From Lingula anatina (lineage: Eukaryota; Brachiopoda; Lingulata; Lingulida; Lingulidae), in contig NW_019775949.1 in NCBI RefSeq assembly GCF_001039355.2, positions 1-64,000 on the forward strand: 64,000 bases of DNA. Direction: 5' to 3'. Shown here piece by piece: positions 25,601 through 37,800 of this stretch (position 1 is the first letter of the stretch; each line of letters begins with the position of its first letter). The notes beneath the pieces are model-generated. The model had not been told where the DNA came from and made no database searches. It worked only from the letters and a program-made list of their open reading frames with translations. The translations under genes and the position numbers were made by a program.

Positions 25601-28600
25601 AGGACCCAGTTATTTTAAAAGTATTACTGGCAAGTTAGATTAGACCAAAACCACCAGGTGGCAGTAGTCTCTGCATGTGCACTTCATGGGAATCCACCAA
25701 CTGTACCTAAAACCATACATACATGTTTATAACAGACCCTAAAGTTTCTTGTCATTAAATCCCTGTACATTAACTTGTGACATTAATCATTGCCTAAACC
25801 ATGTAAAATACAGTATCATTTCTGTGATTGGAACCCTCAGTATGTTTCCAAATCAGTAAAAGTCAAGGATAATGGATTTTCTGATAAACGACTGCTAATA
25901 CTGCCTGTGCGTATACATGCTGATTTCCATTGGATTTTCACAGAATAGTCTGCTGATCAAAAGCACTCACAACCAACTGCATTTGATCCAACAACGTTCT
26001 CTTTGATGGCAGTATGCTTGTCAATGAAATAAAGCTTTGGTTGCTTGGTTAGCCTTGTTTGGTGAATTATACATGCACAGTGTACTGTGTATTACAAGTG
26101 TGTATAGCTACTCGTACATGTACATTTACTGGTATTAGTACAGTGTATATATATCTAGCATCTGCTGCATGTGCAATTTAAATATCTCTCATGCCAAGCA
26201 TATGGAGAATTGTCCTCAATAAATTTTATACTTAGTAGTTTGGATGTAAAATTGATCACAACTGAAAAGAAAAAGTGTCTGATCAGGTGGCATTGTACTA
26301 GTATAGGTAAACATGTAATTCATATTTATATAATTGGAATGATTACAAATGCATATTCCTAAATATAGGTTATGTTTTTTTAATTGTTATTAATATAACA
26401 GTTAAAAAAAGAGAAGCATGATAATTGCATAATAATTTGATTATATACACAGTGTGTGTGTGTGCGTGTGTGCGTGCATGCGTGCGTGTATGTGTGTGTG
26501 AGGCAAAAACAAACTACTAGTAAATCAAAAAAGATGAGATGCCTGAGTTGATTGTTTCTTGCTCTTGAAAATTTTTAAATAGCTGTCCATACTTCGTCAA
26601 ATATCAACTATTTTTAAATCCATGGTTAAGGAGAATAATTCAAAACACTTTAGAAATTAAAAACTTATCACTTAATATTATCTGGCTATATTCTGGAAAT
26701 TTCCCTGATCTACTGACATTTTTAGTGCTGGTGAGATATTGGTTTCTGCATATCAAGGCAGGGAATATTTGAAGTAATTAAGGCATGGTGGAAGCCATGA
26801 TCGAAGCATTAAGTCAATGGCACAAATGAATATCAAGATCCCGTATATAACCCGCACATGTAGATGCGCTTTCTAATGACTTCCTCAGAAACAAAGGCCA
26901 TCTGTGTCTGTTAATTCCTGTGTGGAATCCATAGAGTACAACACAGCTAGAATTGAGACGATGCTCTCTTTAGATATTGTGGGTTTCTAAGAAATAATGA
27001 GTATTAAAGTACATTATAGTCAATACCTAAAATGCCTCAAACCTATATTTTGTGTGGAAGGAAAGTCACGAAGAGCTTCTTTGTCTCTACAAAGAGTAAA
27101 CTGTGAGGAGACAGCTCAGTGAAGCATACAGAATTTTTTTTTTGCGATTAATTAATGAAGTCTTACAGGAAACTTTTCATCAGCTGGGGCAGTAGTTTTT
27201 GAGATATGGCCAGCATAATCTCATCTTTTGAGGTTCTGCCATATATGTGTGTGTGTGTGTGTTTGAATGGCATCTATTACTTAAGGGGACGCATGTGTGG
27301 GAAATGGAGTTGTATTATCAGCTGCTGTCTGTACAGTTGCAGTACTTCATTCTTGGTCTGCTGTTATTTACTTGAAGCCTGTGACATGTCATCCATGATA
27401 AAGTTTATCCACAGGTAAATATGCATTTAAAACGTTGTTGATTGATTTTCATATGTTAGCCATCAATTCTTTCTTTGTTAACTTAACTTAAAGAAACACG
27501 GATGAGTTTCAGGCAGGCATAGTGCACCATAATCGCCTAGAGGGGCAGAGTACAATACTAGTATTATTTTTTTCTTGTTTTCTTTCTTTTTTCTGTAAAA
27601 TCATTTTTAGCATTTTTCCAGCATGGCATTGGGTAATCGCAAACAATTATCAATAGATGACTGTGTATTGATGAAGACGCTAGCTAGTAATGGACTGACA
27701 GTGTATGTATTGATCATCAAGATGTATAAAGATAAAAAACATGATGTTAGTAGCTAGGTGCAGGTGCTAGGTCATTCCTTGTATCTAAAACCATTTTAAT
27801 GTCTTTTGTTTATCAGAGGATCCAGTTTTAGCATATGTGAAACACTAAGAAGTTCCAATTAATTAAATTTGGTGCAGTCAGCTGAACTAAATTATTGACT
27901 AATCAAGAACTATGAAATCAATAGAGCCAACAAAAGACTTGACATGCTATGCTGGATTTAGACAGTAAATAGGATTTTTCAGGAGGGGACAGATGAAAAC
28001 ATCCATTGGGATTTAACAGTCTTTACCCATGAAAGATATCACATGCTTATTTTCCCTAATATCCTTGATGATGTGATTTCAGAAGTAGTTGGGATGGGAG
28101 GTGATTTAAGCATAGCATGCAGCAGTCACACTTTCCCCTTTTTTATTTGTAATCATCACCCCAAAATTAGACCAAATGTGCCAGTTAATGCCCCTTGTGT
28201 GATCAGATGACAAACAGCTGTAAGAAAGATATATCATGTAACAGTATATAAATGTGTTAAAACAAGGGTTGGTCGTGCAACAGGTTAATTCATCACTGTA
28301 TTTTCAGCCCTGCCTGTAAAGCAAAGATTGACATGTAATGCAACTGTTTGATTTAACAGTTAACAGGTCATTGGGAAACTGTTCCAAATGTCACTTGTAA
28401 TCTTTCCCTATGCTAGCAAGTCAATAGACCAAGTAACTGTTACACATCTTACTTTTTGATATGGCCCCCCCTCCTCATACTAGCAGCAGTACTGGGGTTT
28501 ATTTCTTCTATTTTCATCTGGAGGACTGGGTGAACCGGGCACCCTGTTTTCTACTTTATATGTGGTGATAGAATCCCTAGAGACAGAAAAGACAGCACTG

Positions 28601-29471
28601 TGGACAGTAGAATGGAGAAACAGCAAAAACATCCTAGATCTAGCACTAAAAAGATTGTGAGTCATCTGAGCAAGTCCAGAGATATTGATACTTTTGCTAT
28701 TCTTTGCAGCGTTCAAGAAATTGATGGGAATTTCTTTGAGAACTTTGCAGCTCTGTCGTGGAAACAAGAGAATCATAGGTTGCGCACAGCACATGAGGTA
28801 AGTGTTTTATTGCCTTTCTTGTTTACCTATTTTTATTTGCTTTGAGTTTTTTCTTTTAAATACGAGATGGGCAAGGTGTGTACATGTAGTATTTGCTTGG
28901 GTTATATCAATAGTGATACAGGCAAAACAGATTGCCATTAGACATGGTGGGTGTATAAGTGTCTGGATGTTGAATTTTAACTGTTCTTCACTGAAACAAA
29001 AAGCAGTTACTGAACACATTTTGAAAAAAAGATTTTATATGATTTATTAAAGAGCTAAGGTTGTCAGCTGCCTGTCAATACTTACTGATGTACATTAACC
29101 ATGAGAGTGATGAGACACTAGTGTTAAATTATTGCATTTCAAATTAAACTGTTTTAGTTTTAAATTAATCTCCATGGAAAATATTATCTGGACCACCAGC
29201 TTGGAGTAGGGGGAGGGCAAGTTTGATCCAGAAGAAATTTGTACATGTTTACAAAGTCCTGATAAGAAAAAATGTTTGATTTATGTAAATTTAATTTAGC
29301 AGAGTCAACCTTAAAAGCTCAAGACAGTTTGATAACAGTTTATTTAAGTATACTTTACTCATTTATCATGTCATGCCTACTCACAGACCTTTATACACAT
29401 TAGTCCCTACAAAAATGGAAACTTAAAGGGCTATGAAAAAAAAATTGGCAACACATTGCTGGAAGGATTGT

Positions 29472-29523
<52 letters not shown>

Positions 29524-29524
29524 N

Positions 29525-29572
<48 letters not shown>

Positions 29573-31760
29573 TTTTCAAAACAATAAGAAAATTATAGGA
29601 CAATAGGAAAATAATCATAAATAGTTTGCTTACATACCTGTAATTAGGTATGTCACAGACACAGTATACAAACATCAACTCCAAATCTGTCAAAAAACTC
29701 CAAATTCCAATTTTAAAGGGATAATTAACAAGTGATTGAATGAGTTTCATATTTCAAAATAAAAACATTTTAAACAACCCATAGAAATAAAAGAAACTCC
29801 ATTTTACCCCAAAACAGGGGTTATTGAAATTATTATAATGGAATCTGTGCTTGCCATCAGACCACATACGGACCTTCATAGATGGCTATACCAGTACCTC
29901 CTTAATTATCTCACAAGAGATTATTACTAAAAACAAAACTTTTTAGAATAAAACATGGACTTACGTTGAATGTCAGAATGGATTCATTAACCAATGGTTA
30001 GTATGGGAAAAATGTTGATTACCCCTGGAAAATGTTGTTTTTTTTTCATAACAAACAGTTGTTATCTCTTTAAGGTAAAAAAAGTGCTGAAAGCTATTTC
30101 CTATATCTAGCTATCATGTAAAATAATAATAATTATATAATCTGTGTATCCCAACTGTGTATGATATGGCATCAGTTTCCATCACCCTTTATGTTTTATG
30201 ATTATTCATACCAATAAAATACCCACACACAGGCTTTACATTCATGAAGATGCTCAAACAAGCATGCCTATTTTAAATGTAAATTTACATGTACTGTGTG
30301 CATGGATGCACATGCAGATAAATAACAGCAAGTACATTCATGCACACACATGCACACGTACACACACACACACACACACACACTTTACAAAATCTGTACT
30401 TCAATTTCAATGTCTTTTATTTGTTTCTGTTTGTTACAGTTGCAAAGTTTAGAAAAGGGCAAGGTAATAGTCTGCATTTTTGTTTTGATTTTGATTTGCT
30501 TTATACATCTTTAGATTTTTACATCTTTAGAATCCCTTTATGTCTCACTAACATCAATGCTCCTGCAGCAAAAGGTAATCTCTCCTGTAGAGCTTTAGGG
30601 ACCATTCCCAGACATTGTACTAACTGTGGATCGATCTCCAAGGGGATTCTCGCTAAATTGCAATCAACTTCAGCAGCTTATATGTCTGTCAGACCTACTG
30701 AAGCTGCTAGGGGGTAATTAATTATCGTTTAGCAGGTTCAGTAGACGTGCCATCTACTAGTAAGCTGAAAGCAATTTAGCGTGAAACCCCTTGGAGATGG
30801 ATTGATCCTGTTAGGCATGGGAACCCAGTCTTAGAATGCATAAACTGCTTGCTGTAATTTTCCCTAGTAGCATGTACATGTCTAATGCCACTGCCCATGT
30901 GTTGGCTCCTCAGTATGAGATCAGTACGCCATAATCTTAACTAAATGCTATTGATTAAATGCATGTTAGATTTATTGCTGGTTATTGGGTCAGTCATTCT
31001 GGCCATTTGTGTGATTTTGCCTATAAGAATGATTATATGTAGAATGATCTAGCTGGTGTTTACCAAAGCCAATAGGGGTACTGTACAGTAGTGATACATG
31101 ACATGGTAACATATGGACAGTCTTTCTTGGGTTATACTAGCTCACTTTTTGGCATAGATATGTAGTGTACACCTCAGTGATACCTAAACTTATTGTATTA
31201 AACTCTGTGCACAGTTTATTTATTAGTAAGCCTCAATGCAAATGTGACACTGATACATCTAGAATTATACCCCCCCCCCTAATTTTTTAAACACATTTTG
31301 AAACAATATGTATATGAGGCGTAGGCAAAGGGCATTGTATCTTTCCTTTTCCAGTTTGCTGAACTTGCCATTTTGATTTGAAAAAGGGAGAGGAAGCCAG
31401 GCATTTGCCTCCTCTGGATCTACTAATCTATAAAGAAAGTGCTGGAAGACTGAAAATAAGTACTGCATTTCAATCTCCATTTGGAATAAACATTAAGTTA
31501 GAAGGTCACAAACTTCCACTGGAGACTTGTGTACTATTAGCTACATTGTACCTAAACTGTCATCAATTTGAACTGTCACAAAAATTAGTCGTGGCAAATT
31601 TAGACCCTGTTTCTGTTCCAGTTATGGTCTGTGTGTCAAAGTCTGTTGATAGTAATATTATTGTTACCATCTGATTTCTGCAGGCCTGGGATATAAATGT
31701 TTTCAATTCAGTGGTTTTGGTGTTGAAAGGCAATCAGCTAGCTTGGCTTCAATTATATGA

Positions 31761-31810
<50 letters not shown>

Positions 31811-34800
31811 TGAATGTGCTAAAGAAGAGCCAATACCTTGGAGCATGATACATCCTTGGCTGAAAGTTACGTGTAGGGCCACGGGCCCAACTTGGTCCCT
31901 TTTGGGTTGTTCCAGTAGGATTTTCCTAAATGAACTAACTAGCAGGTGGTGGTAGTGTACCCTCTGCAAGGGCCGCAGAGAGATTTTTTCATTATATATT
32001 TCTTCTGGCAAATTCTGTGCACATTTGTCTACTTTTTAGTGCCCAGAATGATGTCCAGTAAGAATTTTGCACCAAATTTAGAAATGATGTCATGGCCTAT
32101 GGCCATCTGATAGAGAGCTATAGTAGCAGTAGCCTGGCCCTAGTTGAGCTTCACAATATAATGTATGGGATATTCATGGGATTCTTGCGGAAGTCATTAT
32201 ACACTGTAGGTTTTCATTGGAATTTGCTTTGAACATACCAGTTACTGTATCAGAATTATCTTCTAATTTTCTCCAGGCTATTGTCATTATGGTGAACATA
32301 CACAGTTAATGATTCGATGGTCTTTCAAAAGCCCATGTTATTAGATCATGTCCAGAGTTCATTTTGAACTATAAGACATCTGACTTGGGAAGCTGCTATG
32401 ACATGGCTGTTTGTTCTTACACTAGCTTGATACTGCTGGGTAGGTGGTGAAGTTAGTTCAGAACAGCTCCAGGTACATATATAGCCTTATATTATGCTTA
32501 ACCAAAAAGGTTACTTATTTAAAACATTTCTGAATTGTTTTAATCGCTGTCAACTTGGAAAACTATGCTTTATAACCCATCAAATTTTTGTTTCACTGTA
32601 AACAACCTTGTTAGCATCATTAATATTTTAGGTATTCTTATGGCTTGATTGGCTCATGGGGACACCAAACATTTAGATTTTTTATAAGAGATTCTTATGA
32701 GAAATTTGAAAAACTTTTTCACCATAGTGAAAATTTTTTGTAAGATATTTTGTGATTTCTATAGTAAGATAGGTGTTTAATTTATAGGGTCATTAAAAGG
32801 AAACTGTTCTTTGTGTGATTAAGATTGATTAATTGGCATTTATGGCCCACTGAGTACTTTGCATGGTGAAAAGGCAGTAATTACTTGACCATATTGATTC
32901 ATCACCTTCTCAAACATTTACTCACTTCTTTGCTTTAGATGATTTAATATTTTCATTGAAATATCAATTTTTGTTAGATAATATTTTCTGTTGTTTGACG
33001 TGATGATGTTTAATAAGCCAGAAATAACATTGCATGACATATTTTCTTTATGTCTCAAAGACACAGTTTGTATCATAGTCAAGGTGGAAATCTAGGCAGA
33101 TTTTGAATTGGTTTGGGTGAGAACTCAAAGGGAATCATGTCTTGGTAGATTTTCAATTTGTGAGAATTACTACTTCATACACTCTTCCACTGCTTTCTTA
33201 GTTTTGTTTTTTAATTACATTATACAACAGTTCCAAAATATACCAACATGTATGACCAAACAGGTACCAATTAACCTGCTGCACTATTTGGGGTCTCAAA
33301 GAAAATTGAAATCAAAGTAAATCTTTTCTTGTCATCTAATCAAGACCACATGGACCTGCATAAATGGTTATATTGGGTCCGTGTGTGGTGTGGTGGGGGG
33401 GGGGGGGGCAAAGTGATTTCCAGTTCATTTTTCTGACGAAATGGAAATCACTTTGCCCCGCCATACACGGACAATATTGGTACCTCTGTAACAATCTCTT
33501 AAGAGGTTATTGCAATAAAACAAACTTTTTAGAAAAAACATTGTTAACTTTGAATGTCGGAATGGATTCATTAGCCATTGGTAAGTATGGGAAGATCAGC
33601 ATTTATGTGCACCAGAAAAACCCATCTGTGGCCAAAACAACCATTTTTTATCCCTTTAATCTCATAACGAATGGAGAAGTACTTTAAGTATTTCTTGAAA
33701 TTGTCAGTCGATTGTTTAATTTTAAATTAAAAATATACTGATAGACACAATGTTCCAATTTCAATGTTGATTAGGTGAAACCATTTCCACTGCCTTCTCC
33801 CCATCCTCCAAGTGGGCAAAATTTGAAATCTGTCTGGATTTCAGTCTCAACTATGATGATGTGCCTTCATGGATAAGTGATCTCTAAATATGTGGTACAT
33901 GTACTGTCACAGCTTGTCCTGTATTTGAATTGGCTTCTCAATGCATCCCATTCACACAGCGTGACTGTAGATTTATATAAACATCATATTCACTCCACAT
34001 TTAATGTGCATGTATAGACAACAAAGCTGAGATGTACATGGCATATATTGTGCAAATATTTATGTATATATATGTAGTCTAGCATTGACTGCATAAGTCT
34101 GTTGTAGTCAAGTTTGTGAGAAGAGATAAATAGTTTGCATATTGTGGTAACTTATATATTCACCCTCCATGAACACTAAAGGAGCTCACATGACTACAAG
34201 TTTACATCACATTGTATTTTATTTGAAGTTCAAAACTATATGCTGTAGTTCAAAGCTATGTACTTTTTATCCACATGTTGCTGCAGATGGACAAATATCC
34301 TAGGTTTCTGCTGTGCAAGTCTTACAAATTATTTTGCTATTATTCCTGATTTGTGGGAGCGGCCAACTGTATAATTAAAGCTTGCCACTTGCCAATCTCT
34401 AGTAACAATACAGCATGGATGGGGAGGTGTGATCTATAGTATAATGTATAAAAAAAATAGATCTTCCTATTAATAATGCCTTGGGTCTTTGAAGAGGGTG
34501 GTCTTTGACTGCGATTTCAGAATGCCAAAAGCTGCAAGAATTTAGAAAATTCCTCTGTAAGAGTGTATATAGAGAATAATGCAATTTCAATTTTTGCACA
34601 CCACCTTTTTTTCCTTTTATTATCAAATCCACCATTACAAAGATAAAACAGTACAATGAACTCTACCAGTTAATAAACTGGAATAGTGATATGCAATGGG
34701 GCACAGCCAACCTCAAGGTCTAGGTTGACCCTTCATTTACAATTAAAGATACTCATAGGTTGACCCCTCTATTCTTAGTATAACCCTCTTCTGTTGGTAG

Positions 34801-37800
34801 TCTGATGAAACCAGAGTCAGCAAACATACTTCATCTATTCTCCTTAGTTAATAGCATATATCATGATGCTCAACAGAAGATTATTGCTATTACTTCAGGG
34901 TTGGTCCATTTTTCACAAGAATTAGTTCAGTATTGATTCTTATTTATATGTTGGTTGGTGATCTTGTATCTACAGAATGCCAAAGCTAATGAAGCAGACC
35001 ATCCTCCACCATGTGAGACCAGTGTGGTACCACACCCCAAATCACACAAGTTATCAAGAAAAGAGGTGATTCATTTGTGATCAACTTGTTAGTGCTATAG
35101 TGGGTAAAAGGTATATATATTCATAGAAGTACTTCTATGATGTAATATACAGGTATTTTTTAAAAAAGCAAAAAAGTAAGTCTTATGTAAAATTAGTTGA
35201 AAAGATTAAACGGAATATTTTTGTGTGTAGAAAAAAGCTTAGCTTTTTAAGTAATTGACATTATGTATTAATTTTTTCCTTATTATTTTTGTCTATCCTA
35301 TAAAACATTATTCATTTCCCTTTATGGCCTTAATACTTCAGGCAAATTCTTTCATTGTCCAATGTTGTCCAAACTGGTACAACAACAATAATATGGCAGG
35401 AAAAAAGCAGCTCCAAAGGCATAATGAATGTAACTTCAACACTCAAAAAAATTTAAAAAGACCATGATCATTGTAATTGTTAAAACAGTGCTGATTAGTT
35501 TACGCACAACATTATTGCCATTCCCTACATGCAAATGAGGGATTTTTTCTTTCTTTTTAGTTTGAGCTGCTGTACATTGAAGTATTGTACACAATCAAGC
35601 ATAAAATTGGTACTACCAGTGGTGGCCATTCCCCATACATCCATGATTTATACCAGTATGCTCAGGAGTCATTCAGAGTAGGCCCAGAAGACCATGCCCG
35701 TCTGCTGGCTAAGGCCTCTGAGGAAAAGGTAAATACATTGCACGTATTGGATAATTATATGGACAGACACTATGTCTGGATATACAGCCATCACTAGCAT
35801 CTGTTGTTTTTATTGCTGTCACTGTGAATTTGGCCTTAATCATTTTATTCATAAACACCATAAAAGGATGAACATGTTACTTATTATTCTCAAACTTGAG
35901 GATTGATTCACAGGACTAAAATACAGCTCATGTTTGATAATTTATTAAGTTTTGAAGATTTTCATTTTTTAACTTATTGGCAATTTCAGGTTGTGACTTT
36001 GAATTCCCTTGGCATTGAAACCCTGTATTGGTATCATTTTCTGAATGTCTGCATAGCATTAGTACATATTGGAAGTAATTATGCCATTGATCGATATGAA
36101 ATATTTCATCAAAATTGACTAAAATCTTTTATTTGCGTACTTTCATCATCAAATTGATTGTTTATCATTTTAAGGCTGCTATTATGCCTTTGCCTCTATC
36201 AGTATTATTATAAATATATCTGTCCATTTGAAAGCTTTGCTGCCTTGTTTTGTTTATGCAATTATTTAGGTGATAAATTATATTTGCAGTTAGCAGGAAA
36301 AGTCTGAAAGTGGGAAAGTTCCTCCCCATTTGTGACATGTATTTTTCATTTGTAGCCAGTGTTTAAATGGAGACAGTTTTTAACAAAGTCATATCATATC
36401 CCATCTGTGTGAAATAACAAAATTTGAAGAATGCATCATGACATTGTAACAACTAGGCATTGGCACAATTTTAATGCCTTAATAAGTTACCTGGTGTGCT
36501 AGTAATACCCAATTTATCATACCTCCCCAGAAAGTGTCCCTTAAGAAAGATGGCTATTGATTTGTTGCTTGATCTTTATGCCTGAGCTTGTTTACATTTC
36601 CCATTTGTACAACAATGTCAGCTGTATCGTGCATCTAAGCATTCTGGACATCTTGTGTATAGTAATTTGTAATTCCATGTTTGACTTATAGCTATGCATG
36701 TCATTTTTGCGTGAATAATTCATTTAGATTGATTTTGGCCCAATCTTCATTTTCAGCCTCCTATAGTGATACTGAATGTGACAGTGGTAGAAGCCAAGGG
36801 TCTGGAAGCTAAAGATGCAGATGGTGAGGATAATGTCAATAATAATAAAACATTAATTTCAGCTTCATAAGGTAACACACCATTTATGCTTCATATCAGG
36901 GCTCCCCAACTACCTATAGCTACTCTATTCCATTATGAGAATTAGCACTGTTTCCACATTATTACACCCCGGTCTTAGAATATTCCCCACAACCCATTGA
37001 TAAATCCCATAACAGTACCAATGAGCCTCAGTGTCTATTCACCAGTATTTAATGGTAAGGCTAGGAGGCAGTAATGTCAGTAATGTTCATCATTGTGTGT
37101 GGTAGTTTAAATTGGGGGCCCTGAAATATCCTATATCTTTAATTACATAACATAGCCCATTGAAGAACCATGCAATCTTATATGAAGCTACTGAGAGTGA
37201 CATCTTATTTTTTCAACACCATGAAACACAATAAAGGACGAAATTTTTCTCAAACCCATTTGTTTTATTTGATAGGGACAAGTTTAAGTTTACCCTAGTT
37301 TTAACATATCACAAGCCCAGACCTGCTATGTACCTTTTATGTATGTGATGGAACTGCTTCATAAGAATTAGGCAACACTCCACAATCTCCACTTGGTGTG
37401 TGTTGCAATAATAATGTGATTGTACAGGTAGCTGCAGATCTGAATGCCTGTTTCTGACTGCATGAGGTAGTAAGGATATATGGCATCAACTCCAAGGGCT
37501 AGGTTAATACATGTACATGTAGGCATGTTGAGGGGAGGGGGATTCATACAAACATCCCTTTTGACTAGGGATGAGTCCACTCTGAATCAACAGGAGCATC
37601 TCAATAGTCTGAAGGCTCATTATATTAGTCCAAAGGTTCATTGGTCCGAAAAAATGGTAACATATCCATCATTTTTTTTAATCAAGGGTTCATTGGTGTG
37701 AAGGTTTTATAGTGAAGATTGGGACCAATAAACTTTTGGATTATTGAACCTTGGGAGTATTGCTATGGCCCTAAATCAAGAATTTTATGAATACACAGGT

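Larger units (their letters stand above)
22485..27646. repeat. ~3.7-kb duplicated segment, copy B, interrupted by a LINE
   Basis: Matches copy A from TTTTTTTGCACTGC to GCATTGGGTAATCGCAAACAATT, after which unique sequence resumes. It differs by a long (TA)n at 22556-22600, a 43-bp insertion near 23706-23748, and the ~1.38-kb retrotransposon insertion at 24071-25452. Without the LINE it is about 3.78 kb. Confidence 0.93.
17196..35728 (+). other. N-terminal region (exons 1-4), residues 1-200, of the Munc13-like protein
   Basis: Exon 1 encodes a short basic, proline-containing leader ([17 protein letters not shown]). Exon 2 continues with lysine/arginine-rich sequence (KHPRSSTKK) and then [21 protein letters not shown]. 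Exon 3 ([12 protein letters not shown]) looks disordered. Exon 4 holds the family-specific [17 protein letters not shown]...[17 protein letters not shown] block, matching human UNC13D LLYEDALYTVLHRLG and BAIAP3 MLYEEALYTVLYRAG. Only exon 4 is clearly conserved; the rest rests on splice sites and phase. Confidence 0.75.

Noticed and set aside
29400-29750. Minus-strand frame rich in IYIYIY
   Set aside because: Translation of the (TA)n microsatellite.
31378-31674. 98-codon open frame in intron 2
   Set aside because: Considered as a skipped exon of the Munc13-like gene. It lacks proper flanking splice sites and family similarity, and exons 2 and 3 already join in phase 0.
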